64,000 nt of DNA, from positions 843,987-907,986 of the forward strand of contig NZ_JAMBOY010000001.1 in NCBI RefSeq assembly GCF_023715885.1. Direction: 5' to 3'. The notes beneath the pieces are model-generated. The model saw only the letters and a program-made list of their open reading frames with translations. It did no database searches and was not told the origin of the DNA. Every line of letters starts with the position of its first letter. Positions within the stretch are counted from its first letter, which is position 1. A program made the position numbers and the translations under genes. This stretch comes from Microbacterium hydrocarbonoxydans. Lineage in GTDB: Bacteria > Actinomycetota > Actinomycetes > Actinomycetales > Microbacteriaceae. Shown here piece after piece: positions 34,567 to 41,596 of this stretch.

Positions 34567-35031
34567 TCAGGCGGGCTCGGGAGTCCTGATGTCGGCGGCT
34601 TCGACGTGAGAACGCTGCGAGTGGTCGTGCAGTCCCGAGAGCCCCTCGCGCGTGGGCGACTGCACGGCTGCGACGGTCTGCGCCGTGCGAGCGGCGATCT
34701 CGTAGGGGGTGAGATCTGCGAAGTGGGAGAGAGTGTGGGCGACGGCGTACCGGTGCGCGATGCCGCACAGCCAGACGGCGATCGTGTCACGGGACGCGTC
34801 GTAGTCGGCGGCGTGCTGCCACGCGTGCAGGTAGGTCTCCTGCAGCACCTCCTCCGCCGCGGTTCTGTCTCGGACGACGCCGAGAACGAGGCCGAACACC
34901 TGTGCGGAGGTGAGGTCGTAGACCCGGGCGAGAGCGGCCTGACCGCCGGAGGCGGCCTCGGCCATCAGCCGGCGCTCCACACCCCGCGCGGCATCCTCAC
35001 CGGAGGAGGAGAGCGGGGTGGGAGCGTCCAT
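34567..35031 (-). CDS. ECF-type sigma factor with region 2 only
   Basis: A 154-residue protein. Residues about 33-100 are a good sigma-70 region 2 of the SigK/SigL type (ALARVYDLTSAQVFGLVLGV, AEEVLQETYLHAWQHAADYD, TIAVWLCGIAHRYAV). Family members then have region 4, the -35-binding helix-turn-helix; here the chain ends after 54 further residues with no such motif. It is a truncated or specialised sigma factor. It could bind RNA polymerase without -35 recognition, act as a decoy, or be a decayed gene. No anti-sigma factor gene is adjacent. Confidence 0.8.
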   Translation of the reverse strand: MDAPTPLSSSGEDAARGVERRLMAEAASGGQAALARVYDLTSAQVFGLVLGVVRDRTAAEEVLQETYLHAWQHAADYDASRDTIAVWLCGIAHRYAVAHTLSHFADLTPYEIAARTAQTVAAVQSPTREGLSGLHDHSQRSHVEAADIRTPEPA

Positions 35032-35108
35032 GACCTGATCGTCGCACGCGGCACGATGTCGCGCGCCTGCTTGAAACGGGCCGGGAAAGGTGATAGCGGT
35101 ACCCGCGG

Positions 35109-35339
35109 TCAGCTCCGCCAGTATCCGTTCGCCGCCGCCACAGTCTGGAAGTTGGTCGCGACGACATGGGAGATGGTGATGAGCGCTCCGAAGTCCTCGG
35201 CGTACGCGGATCGGACGCGCTCGCGCACCTCGGCCGAGGGCTGGGTGAGCTTCACCGCGGTGCGGGACAGCTTCACCGCGAGGGCGTACCCGTCTTCGGG
35301 AGTCGGGGTGAGCAGTGACGGGAGCCAGGAATCGGTCAT
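35109..35339 (-). CDS. Small hypothetical protein in CMD operon
   Basis: A 76-residue protein with a largely helical, amphipathic middle (LAVKLSRTAVKLTQPSAEVR) and the C-terminus NFQTVAAANGYWRS. AAAGG lies seven bases before the ATG, and it begins 30 bases after the stop of the CMD-family gene on the same strand, so they are probably one operon. No family recognised; no cysteine, signal peptide or membrane helix. Confidence 0.65.
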   Translation of the reverse strand: MTDSWLPSLLTPTPEDGYALAVKLSRTAVKLTQPSAEVRERVRSAYAEDFGALITISHVVATNFQTVAAANGYWRS

Positions 35340-35369
35340 GGACGTGCCTTTCGATGGATGCCGCGGCGA

Positions 35370-35915
35370 TCAGCTCGCGCGACGGAGGGGGATGGTGGGG
35401 AAGTCGGTCGGGACGTCGAGGGCGATGTTCACGTAGTTCGTGAAGAGGTTGAGCGCGACGTGGCCGATGGTCTCGACGATCTGCTCGTCGCTCCAGCCGT
35501 GATCACGGACGGTCTGGACGTCGGCCGACGAGAGCTGTCCGCGGTCGTTGACGAGCTTGAGCGCGAACGCGAGGAGCGCCGCCGTCTTCGGGTCGTCCGA
35601 TTCGCCGTCCTGGGCAGCCGCGAGGGTTTCGCGCGTGAGTCCCGCCTTCTTGCCGAGCGCGGTGTGCGCGGCCAGGCAGTACTCGCACGAGTTGCGGTTG
35701 GCGACGGCCACAGCGATCAGCTCGCCGAGCGCCGGCCCGAGCGCGCCGCCGCCGAAGGCGCCGAACGAACCCCACATGCTGGCGAGCGCGGCGGGCGAGT
35801 TCGCGACCGCGCGGAACATGGCCGGCACGGTGCCGAAGGCGCCCGAGATCTGGTCGAGGTGCTCCTTCACGGTGCCGGTGGCGTCGGTGCGGTCGACGAG
35901 GGGGACGTTGGCCAT
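35370..35915 (-). CDS. Carboxymuconolactone decarboxylase / AhpD-like protein
   Basis: A 181-residue member of the CMD/AhpD fold. The signature redox pair is in RNSCEYCLAAHTALG (C-x-x-C with the downstream histidine), so it belongs to the alkylhydroperoxidase-like, peroxidase-related branch. It reduces peroxides with help of a thiol donor in known relatives. The ATG at 35915 has AAGGAGAA upstream. It is divergent from an AraC regulator at 36038 and is followed by a small gene. Confidence 0.88.
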   Translation of the reverse strand: MANVPLVDRTDATGTVKEHLDQISGAFGTVPAMFRAVANSPAALASMWGSFGAFGGGALGPALGELIAVAVANRNSCEYCLAAHTALGKKAGLTRETLAAAQDGESDDPKTAALLAFALKLVNDRGQLSSADVQTVRDHGWSDEQIVETIGHVALNLFTNYVNIALDVPTDFPTIPLRRAS

Positions 35916-36037
35916 GGTTCTTCTCCTTGATCGGGCCACCCCTGCCGGGTGGCTATGACTCCATCCTTCCAATCCAGAGTGGACGACGCGCACCATTGCG
36001 TCTTGACTAGTTGACCAAGAGTCCAGATACTGAGGCC

Positions 36038-36889
36038 ATGCCCGCTGTCGATCGCCTCACGCCCCTCCTTGCGCGGTTCCGGGTGCACACCCGCCTGTTC
36101 CACACGGGGCCGCTGTGCGGGGTCACCGCGTTCCCCGCCGAGATCGGCCGTGGCTTCCTTCACGTCCTGCGGGAGGGGGAGATGGAGATGGAGGTCAGCC
36201 GGGGCGACGGCTCGTCGGAGCGGATCGCCGTGACCCAGCCGAGTCTGCTGTTCTTCCCCCGGCCCACCGAGCACGTCTTCGTGAACGCGCCGACCGAGGG
36301 ATCCGACTTCGCGTGCGCCACGGTCGAGCTCGACGGCGGCGCACAGCATCCGCTCGTGCGGGCGCTGCCGTCGGTCGTGGTGCTGCCGCTCGATGAGATC
36401 GCGTCGCTGCGTCCTGCGCTCGACCTGTTGTTCGCGGAGGTCGACTCGTCTCGCTGCGGGCACCCGATCCTCATCGACCGACTGTTCGAGGTCGTGCTCA
36501 TCCAGCTGCTGCGGTGGATGCTCGACAACCCAGAGCGGCTCGCGCTGCCTTCCGGCCTTCTCTCCGGACTCGCCGACGAGCGGCTGGCGCGCGCTCTCTC
36601 CGCCGTGCACGAGGCGCCGGGCGAGCCCTGGACGCTGCACTCCCTCGCCCGTGCGGCGACCATGTCGCGGAGCGCGTTCGCCGCCCGCTTCAAGGACGTC
36701 GTGGGCACCACCCCGGCCGACTACCTCACGGAGTGGCGGCTCACGATCGCGCAGGAGCAGCTGCGCGCCGGCACCCCGGTAGGCACGATCGCCACGGACC
36801 TCGGCTATGCCAGCGCCTCGGCGTTCTCCCGCGCCTTCTCCCAGCGACTCGGGTGCAGTCCGCGGGCGTGGCTCGCGCTCGCCGCCTGA
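36038..36889 (+). CDS. AraC-family regulator
   Basis: A 283-residue regulator with an N-terminal cupin-like sensor domain (FHTGPLCGVTAFPAEIGRGF, LLFFPRPTEHVF) and two C-terminal helix-turn-helix motifs (LHSLARAATMSRSAFAARFK and GTIATDLGYASASAFSRAFS). This is the arrangement of AraC regulators that respond to redox-active or xenobiotic compounds. It is divergent from the CMD/AhpD-like gene and probably activates it. A TCTTG-N10-CAAGA inverted repeat (36001-36020) lies just upstream. Start ATG 36038 is preceded closely by GAGG. Confidence 0.9.
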   Translation: MPAVDRLTPLLARFRVHTRLFHTGPLCGVTAFPAEIGRGFLHVLREGEMEMEVSRGDGSSERIAVTQPSLLFFPRPTEHVFVNAPTEGSDFACATVELDGGAQHPLVRALPSVVVLPLDEIASLRPALDLLFAEVDSSRCGHPILIDRLFEVVLIQLLRWMLDNPERLALPSGLLSGLADERLARALSAVHEAPGEPWTLHSLARAATMSRSAFAARFKDVVGTTPADYLTEWRLTIAQEQLRAGTPVGTIATDLGYASASAFSRAFSQRLGCSPRAWLALAA

Positions 36890-36960
36890 CGGGTGCAGGG
36901 GGCGGGGCGCCGGAACGCGGACGAACGCGCGGTCGCCGCCACGCGCGACGACGCCGAACG

Positions 36961-36989
36961 GCCGGGAGGCGTCTGTTACGCCTCCCGGC
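36961..36989. terminator. Terminator overlapping the BLUF gene end
   Basis: GCCGGGAGGCG and its complement CGCCTCCCGGC form an 11-bp stem with a 7-base loop. The stem includes the BLUF stop codon and last codons and lies between the convergent AraC and BLUF genes. Confidence 0.75.
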
Positions 36990-37410
36990 GTCGATCCGTG
37001 TCGCGCACCCGGAACCACATCGTGAGCTCCATGAGCGCCCGGCCGATCATGTCGTGGTCGCCCATCCTCAGATCGTCGAACGAATCGCGGTAGCCGTCCG
37101 CCGCTGCCGCGTCGAGACCGGAGAGCGATTCGTAGCCCATGGTCCAACGCGCGAAACGCCGCTCGTGCAGCGGCTCCTTCAGGAGGATGCGCACGTCGCG
37201 GTGTCGTCGATCCTGGACGATGCGCCCCATCAGGTGTTCGACCTCGTCGCGGTCGCCCTCGAGGATCTGCACGAACTCACCATCGCGGTGCAGGAGGAGT
37301 CCGGTGATGCCCACTGACCGATTGCCCGCCCTGCTGCCCTTCAGCAGCTCGCTGAGCTCTCCGTCGGTGAACGGCTGCGCCGCCGAACTGGTGTAGACGA
37401 GCGAGAGCAT
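36976..37410 (-). CDS. BLUF-domain blue-light sensor
   Basis: A 144-residue single-domain BLUF photoreceptor that binds FAD. All key residues are present at the proper spacing: Tyr6 in LSLVYTSS, Asn30 in RAGNRSVGITG, Gln48 in GEFVQILEG, and Trp89 and Met91 in FARWTMG. These match Tyr21, Asn45, Gln63, Trp104 and Met106 of AppA at identical distances. The ~45 residues after the core form a helical cap that likely passes the signal to a partner. There is no output domain. ATG codons at 37428 and 37449 would extend it; the later start matches family N-termini best. Confidence 0.93.
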   Translation of the reverse strand: MLSLVYTSSAAQPFTDGELSELLKGSRAGNRSVGITGLLLHRDGEFVQILEGDRDEVEHLMGRIVQDRRHRDVRILLKEPLHERRFARWTMGYESLSGLDAAAADGYRDSFDDLRMGDHDMIGRALMELTMWFRVRDTDRRREA

Positions 37411-37456
37411 CGGGTGACCCTGGTCCATCCGGCCAGCGTAGCGATGCATGAGAAGG

Positions 37457-37530
37457 TGGAGGGGCTGACGGGAATCGAACCCGCGCTGTCTGCTTGGGAA
37501 GCAGAAGTTCTGCCATTGAACTACAGCCCC
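37457..37530 (-). tRNA. tRNA-Gly (anticodon CCC)
   Basis: A full cloverleaf of 74 bases on the minus strand. The acceptor stem is GGGGCTG/CAGCCCC, the anticodon loop TTCCCAA gives CCC, the T-loop is GGTTCGATTCC, and the 3' CCA is encoded. It reads GGG glycine codons. There is no integrase or duplicated 3' end nearby. Confidence 0.95.
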
Positions 37531-37623
37531 GTACCCGCATCCTGAGACCGGGTGATCGCAAGCCTACCCGGCAGAGGCGTCACGACCAAAGCGTCGGAGC
37601 GACACGGCAACTAGGCTGGTGCC

Positions 37624-38229
37624 GTGCTTCTCAGCGACCGCGACATCAAGGCAGAACTCGCATCGGGCCGCATCGGCCTGCAGCCGCACGAGCCGGAGAT
37701 GATCCAGCCGTCGAGCGTCGATGTGCGCCTCGACCGCTATTTCCGGCTGTTCGACAACCACAAGTACCCGTTCATCGATCCGTCGGTCGATCAGCCCGAG
37801 CTCACGCGACTGATCGAGGTCGCCCCCGACGAGCCGTTCATCCTGCACCCGGGGGAGTTCGCTCTGGGGGCGACGTTCGAGCAGGTCACGCTGGCAGACG
37901 ACGTGGCCGCCCGCCTCGAGGGCAAGTCGTCGCTCGGCCGCCTCGGCCTCATCACCCACTCGACGGCCGGCTTCATCGACCCGGGCTTCACCGGGCACGT
38001 GACGCTCGAGCTCGCGAACGTCGCCACGCTGCCGATCAAGCTGTGGCCGGGCATGAAGATCGGGCAGCTGTGCTTCTTCCGCCTGACCTCGCCTGCCGAG
38101 AACCCCTACGGGTCGGGTCCGTACGGGAACCGTTACCAGGGGCAGCGGGGGCCGACGGCATCCCGCTCGTTCCAGAATTTCCACCGCACGGACGTCGGAG
38201 TCACCGACGTCGGAGCCCTCGGAGGCTGA
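37624..38229 (+). CDS. dcd: dCTP deaminase (probably dUMP-forming)
   Basis: A 201-residue protein with the typical [12 protein letters not shown] start, [31 protein letters not shown] (catalytic Glu and substrate loop) and [14 protein letters not shown]. It is very close to the mycobacterial bifunctional enzyme, which converts dCTP to dUMP in one chain and so feeds thymidylate synthesis. The start is GTG 37624. It is followed after one base by a membrane protein gene. Confidence 0.95.
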   Translation: MLLSDRDIKAELASGRIGLQPHEPEMIQPSSVDVRLDRYFRLFDNHKYPFIDPSVDQPELTRLIEVAPDEPFILHPGEFALGATFEQVTLADDVAARLEGKSSLGRLGLITHSTAGFIDPGFTGHVTLELANVATLPIKLWPGMKIGQLCFFRLTSPAENPYGSGPYGNRYQGQRGPTASRSFQNFHRTDVGVTDVGALGG

Positions 38230-38230
38230 C

Positions 38231-38707
38231 ATGAGCGACGACAGCACACGCCCGCAGGACGACTCGGCGGATGCTGTCGCGCCACCGCCCGCGACGCCGG
38301 TTCCCGACGAGCTGCTCGCCGCGCCTCCGGCATCCGACACTCCTGTCCCGGAGGGACTGCTGACGCCGCCTCCGCCCGCAGAGATCGCACCCGCGGACGC
38401 CGTGATTCCTCCTCCTCCGGCGGATGCCGAGCTGCCGGCGACCCGCAGCGCTCGCCGCCGTCCGGCCGTGCTGGCTGACGACGCTCCGTCGGCGGTCGCC
38501 GACGACTGGGCCCGCCCGTCGGTGGCGCCGCAGGATCCGGATCCCGGGTCGTATCGCGGCCTCGCGGTCGCGGTCTTCGCGGTGCTCGTGCTGCTGCTGG
38601 CCGGCGCGGTCGCGGCGGCAGTGTATCTCGCGACCTCGGTCGGGCTGCCGTTCGCGGCGGATGCCGTCGCTGCGCCGATCTCTACGGCATCCGCGCTCCT
38701 GAGCTGA
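38231..38707 (+). CDS. Proline-rich single-span membrane protein
   Basis: A 158-residue protein. The first ~110 residues are Pro/Ala/Asp-rich and disordered, with repeated short segments such as TPVPDELLAAPP and TPVPEGLLTPPP. One membrane helix follows (GLAVAVFAVLVLLLAGAVAA) and a short tail of about 30 residues lies outside or inside. It begins one base after the dcd stop codon, so it is cotranscribed. No known function. Confidence 0.72.
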   Translation: MSDDSTRPQDDSADAVAPPPATPVPDELLAAPPASDTPVPEGLLTPPPPAEIAPADAVIPPPPADAELPATRSARRRPAVLADDAPSAVADDWARPSVAPQDPDPGSYRGLAVAVFAVLVLLLAGAVAAAVYLATSVGLPFAADAVAAPISTASALLS

Positions 38708-38731
38708 CGGGGTCGGGCCGCCGCCCTCCTT

Positions 38732-38797
38732 CGTTCGGCGCGTTCGCGAGGCTCGTTCGGCGCGTTCGCGAGGCTCGTTCAGCGCGTTCGCGAGGCG
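38732..38797. repeat. Three tandem 22-bp repeats
   Basis: The unit CGTTCGGCGCGTTCGCGAGG plus CT repeats three times (38732, 38754, 38776). The first two copies are identical and the third differs at two bases. The last copy contains the stop codon and last codons of the DUF6069 gene. The rest lies in the gap after the proline-rich gene. Confidence 0.85.
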
Positions 38798-39210
38798 AGC
38801 GCGTACGCGGGGACGGCGACGGCCACGACGACGACGTGCATCACCATGAGCGCGATCACCGCGCCGGTGGTCGTGCCGGGGATGAATCTCAGCGCGAGCA
38901 GCAGCACGTCGGGGATGAACGAGGCGACTGTCACCAGCGGGACGAGGATCGACAGCATTCGGCGTGGGTTCTTCGCGTGGCGACGCACGAGCGACCAGCC
39001 GACCCACCCGGCTGTGACCCCGAGCGCGGTGAAGAGTCCGAACGCGGGCGGTGTGAGCGGGCCGTAAGTGGCTGGAGCGCCCGTCGCGATCACGACGGCG
39101 GCGACGACGGCATTGAGTGCGATGGCGATGGCGACGGCGGTGGTGAGGATCAGTGCCGCGCGGGCGCGTGATCGGGTCGCGGCGGGCTGTGCAGATGCGG
39201 TGGTGACCAT
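38779..39210 (-). CDS. DUF6069 family membrane protein
   Basis: A 143-residue protein with four predicted membrane helices. It has ILTTAVAIAIALNAVVAAVV in helix 1, TPPAFGLFTALGVTAGWVGW in helix 2, and two further helices through IALMVMHVVVVAVAVPAYAL. This matches the DUF6069 family of small actinobacterial membrane proteins of unknown role. It is divergent from a TetR gene with two operator-like palindromes between them, so it is probably the repressed target. Confidence 0.8.
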   Translation of the reverse strand: MVTTASAQPAATRSRARAALILTTAVAIAIALNAVVAAVVIATGAPATYGPLTPPAFGLFTALGVTAGWVGWSLVRRHAKNPRRMLSILVPLVTVASFIPDVLLLALRFIPGTTTGAVIALMVMHVVVVAVAVPAYALASRTR

Positions 39211-39234
39211 GACGACTCCCTTACTCGAGGAATA

Positions 39235-39252
39235 CGGTACTGATCAGTACCG
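39235..39252. promoter_or_regulatory. TetR operator, perfect copy
   Basis: CGGTACTGATCAGTACCG is a perfect 18-bp palindrome between the divergent DUF6069 and TetR genes, as expected for a TetR-family site. An AT-rich TATATA at 39254-39259 between this copy and the next could be a -10 element for the TetR gene. Confidence 0.8.
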
Positions 39253-39259
39253 CTATATA

Positions 39260-39277
39260 CGGTACTGCCCAGTCCCG
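39260..39277. promoter_or_regulatory. TetR operator, imperfect copy
   Basis: CGGTACTGCCCAGTCCCG repeats the left half of the palindrome at 39235 exactly and keeps most of the right half. The centres are 25 bp apart. The copy ends two bases before the ATG reading of the TetR gene. Confidence 0.65.
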
Positions 39278-39279
39278 GA

Positions 39280-39879
39280 ATGTACAATGGGCACGTGGGA
39301 GCGGACGAGGCGGGCAGGGCGGTTGGTCGTCCGCGCGACCCCGGAGTCGAGGCGGCGATCCTCTCGGCGGTGCAGGACCTCCTCATCGAAGACGGCTACG
39401 ACGGCACGACCATTGCGGCGGTGGCGGAGCGTGCCCGGTGCGGACGTTCGGCGATCTATCGGCGCTGGGAGAACAAGGCCGAGCTCGTCGTCGCTGCGGT
39501 CCGGGCACTGCAGATCACGACGGAGGCGCCCGATACCGGAACACTGCGCGGCGACCTGCTGGCCGCCGCGCTCCACTTCGCGAACGCCGACGAGCGGACC
39601 GCGACGGTGCTCGCCGGCATCCTCAGCGAGATGGGCCGCGACGTAGAGCTGCGCACCGTCGCCTATCGCGTGATCGGCGGGCCCCCCGTGGCGATGCTCA
39701 CTGCCGTGATCGAGCGGTGGATGGAGCGCGGCGAGGTGCGAGCCGATGCGCCAGTGGCGCTCATCGCCGGGATCGTCCCGACCGCCGCATTCGGCAGCGT
39801 GAGCCTGCGCCGCCGCGCGCTCGAGCCGGAGGCGGTGGCGGAACTCATCGACCAGGTGGTGCTGCCGGCGCTGCGGTAG
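39280..39879 (+). CDS. TetR-family regulator
   Basis: A 199-residue TetR repressor. The N-terminal HTH is IEDGYDGTTIAAVAERARCG followed by RSAIYRRWENKAELVVAAVR. The C-terminal half is the ligand-binding helical domain of the TetR_C type (VAYRVIGGPPVAMLTAVIER). The start may be ATG 39280 or GTG 39295; neither has a clear ribosome site. It likely represses itself and the DUF6069 gene through the twin operators at 39235-39277. Confidence 0.9.
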   Translation: MYNGHVGADEAGRAVGRPRDPGVEAAILSAVQDLLIEDGYDGTTIAAVAERARCGRSAIYRRWENKAELVVAAVRALQITTEAPDTGTLRGDLLAAALHFANADERTATVLAGILSEMGRDVELRTVAYRVIGGPPVAMLTAVIERWMERGEVRADAPVALIAGIVPTAAFGSVSLRRRALEPEAVAELIDQVVLPALR

Positions 39880-39924
39880 TCGTGGAATCGCTCAGCTCGG
39901 CGCCGGGACGGTTGCCAAGATGCC

Positions 39925-39958
39925 GAACGCCCCCTCCGGCGGGCCGGAGAGGGCGTTC
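39925..39958. terminator. Bidirectional terminator
   Basis: GAACGCCCCCTCCGG pairs with CCGGAGAGGGCGTTC (14 of 15 paired) around a CGGG loop. It lies between the convergent TetR and His-rich MarR genes. Confidence 0.8.
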
Positions 39959-39975
39959 GTGAAGGGCGGATGCCG

Positions 39976-40806
39976 TCAGGCATCGCGTCCGCGGGAGTAG
40001 CCGGCATCGAAACCGCGCTCGAAGGCGTGCTGTGCGAGGCGCGCGGCGCGGTGGCGACCGTGGCCGCGCTGGGGACCGAAGCCGTCGCCGTGGTGGGGCT
40101 CGAAGCCGTGCTCGTGCGAGCGCGCGCCGTGCGCGCAGCGGTCGTGGGCCGAGCGGTCGCGGGCCGTGCGATCGTGGGCCGTGCGGTCGTGGGCGGGGTG
40201 ACCGCGGTGGCCGCAGTCGTGTCCCTGCTCGCGGTCGACACCGTGACGCGGATCGACGCCGAGACGCGGGTCGAAGCCGTCACGCGGGTCGAAGCCGTGC
40301 CGGCGCCCGGAGCCGCGGACGTGACCGAAGGCGCGGGCGCCGCCGAAGCGGTGGCCGCGTCCGTGCCGGTGGTGCCGTCCGCGTCGGCGCGGGAGCGGCG
40401 TCTCCTCGTCCCAGCCGAATGCGCGGGCGACGCTCTCGAGGGAGGCCATCGTCGTGGCGAGGTCGTCGGGTGAAACGGCGTCGGTGACCGTCGCGCGGAT
40501 GCCGTCGACGAGGGCGCCGAGCCGTTCCTTGGCGGCGCGTCCCTCGTCGGTGAGCGCCCAGCCATCGCCGTCGGCGACGACCCAGCCGCGGTCGACGAGA
40601 TCGTGCAGCTTGTGCGCCGTGAGCGGGCGGCGGGCGGGGGAGGTGCCGTCGACGACGTTCAGCAGCCGCCACTCGCGGCGCGTCGCATGCTCGCCGGCGA
40701 AAGCGGCCTCGAACTGCGCGGCCATCAGTCGGTCGACCGCCTTCAACCAGTAGCCGAAGGGGCGGTCAGGGGTCTGCTCGGTGTTCTGTGTATCGGTGGT
40801 GTTCAT
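39976..40806 (-). CDS. MarR-like winged-helix protein with long His-rich C-terminal tail
   Basis: A 276-residue protein. Residues about 15-130 form a PadR/MarR-type winged helix (FGYWLKAVDRLMAAQFEAAF, RREWRLLNVVDG, HKLHDLVDRGWVVADGDGWA, LTDEGRAAKERLGALVDGIR). Residues ~140-276 are a low-complexity tail very rich in His, Arg, Gly and Asp with short repeats, GFDPRDGFDPRLGVDPRHG and then AHDRTAHDRTARDRSAHDRC. The tail has two cysteines. Metal binding is a natural guess, unproven. It is divergent from a second MarR protein that also has a His-rich segment. AGGA precedes the ATG. Confidence 0.85.
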   Translation of the reverse strand: MNTTDTQNTEQTPDRPFGYWLKAVDRLMAAQFEAAFAGEHATRREWRLLNVVDGTSPARRPLTAHKLHDLVDRGWVVADGDGWALTDEGRAAKERLGALVDGIRATVTDAVSPDDLATTMASLESVARAFGWDEETPLPRRRGRHHRHGRGHRFGGARAFGHVRGSGRRHGFDPRDGFDPRLGVDPRHGVDREQGHDCGHRGHPAHDRTAHDRTARDRSAHDRCAHGARSHEHGFEPHHGDGFGPQRGHGRHRAARLAQHAFERGFDAGYSRGRDA

Positions 40807-40829
40807 GGGAAGTCCTCCAATGTCAGTGT

Positions 40830-40903
40830 GCATGTGCTTGTCACAGTGCATGTATATGTAGTGTGACATGGACTGCGATTGCATGTCAAGTCGCATGTAA
40901 AAT
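40830..40903. promoter_or_regulatory. Divergent MarR control region with GCATGT repeats
   Basis: The 103-base gap between the divergent MarR genes is AT-rich for this genome. It carries four direct GCATGT copies (40830, 40848, 40881, 40893) and related TGTCA/GACATG pairs. TAAAAT at 40898-40903 could be the -10 box for the rightward gene, which would start transcription at or next to its GTG. Confidence 0.5.
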
Positions 40904-40909
40904 CGACCT

Positions 40910-41470
40910 GTGACGACTTCAAACGAAGACCCCACCGAGGCGATCGCCCGCGCACTCGCGCGGCTGCGTAGCAGGCGCCCCGGCGAGCGGGGTCGGGGTC
41001 CGGGTGGGCACGGTCCGCGCGGGTGGCACGGCGGGCCGCACCCCGACCACGTCGAGCACGCGCACCCGGGTTACCCGGGTCACCCGGGTCGTCCGGGGAT
41101 GCCGCCCTGGATGGCCGATCCGTCGGGGCGATTCGGCGGAACCGCGCGGATGCGGATGCTGGAGGCGCTCGCCGCCGCATCCTCTCCCTTGAGTGTGAGT
41201 GATCTCGGTGCCGCGATCGGCGTCGATCAGCCCCGCGCGTCCCGCCTGGTCCAGCAGGGCGTCGCGCACGGGTGGGTGCGGCGCGAGGCGGACCCTGACG
41301 ACGCCCGCCGGACGCGGATCGCACTGACCGACGAGGGTCGTGCGCTCGCGAAGGGGATGCGCGGCGAGCGACGGGAGATGCTGGGGAAGGCTCTGGCCGC
41401 GTTCACCGATGAGGAGCGGATGGAGCTGGCTCGGTTGCTGGGCAAGCTGGCGGACAACTGGGATGCGTAG
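40910..41470 (+). CDS. MarR-family regulator with His/Gly/Pro-rich N-terminus
   Basis: A 186-residue protein. Residues ~28-67 are rich in His, Gly and Pro (RGPGGHGPRGWHGGPHPDHV, then EHAHPGYPGHPGRPG). The MarR winged helix follows (LEALAAASSPLSVSDLGAAI, DQPRASRLVQQGVAHGWVRR, RRTRIALTDEGRALAKGM). The start is GTG 40910, and no ribosome site precedes it, so leaderless translation is possible. It is divergent from another His-rich MarR-type protein; the two may share a metal or redox signal and cross-regulate. Confidence 0.87.
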   Translation: MTTSNEDPTEAIARALARLRSRRPGERGRGPGGHGPRGWHGGPHPDHVEHAHPGYPGHPGRPGMPPWMADPSGRFGGTARMRMLEALAAASSPLSVSDLGAAIGVDQPRASRLVQQGVAHGWVRREADPDDARRTRIALTDEGRALAKGMRGERREMLGKALAAFTDEERMELARLLGKLADNWDA

Positions 41471-41596
41471 GTACGCCCCCACGACTGCGGGGATATGCCG
41501 GAACGACGGTCGCGTGTTTCGGAATACTGCTCTGAACTGGGATAAATCGACCGGGTTTCGCGTTTGAATGTCGGTGGCTGCGGGTTGGATGAGGGT

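Noticed and set aside
35032..35108. A missing sigma region 4 encoded by a frameshift next to the truncated sigma gene
   Set aside because: The gene reads right-to-left, so region 4 would lie left of 34567, where a well-conserved alpha/beta hydrolase is encoded on the other strand. The upstream gap 35032-35108 is also empty.
37457..37530. tRNA-Gly as an attachment site for an integrated element
   Set aside because: There is no integrase, no duplicated 3' end of the tRNA, and the neighbours (BLUF, dcd) are ordinary chromosomal genes.
38732..38797. CRISPR-like array
   Set aside because: The 22-bp units are directly adjacent with no spacers, and no cas gene is present in the window.
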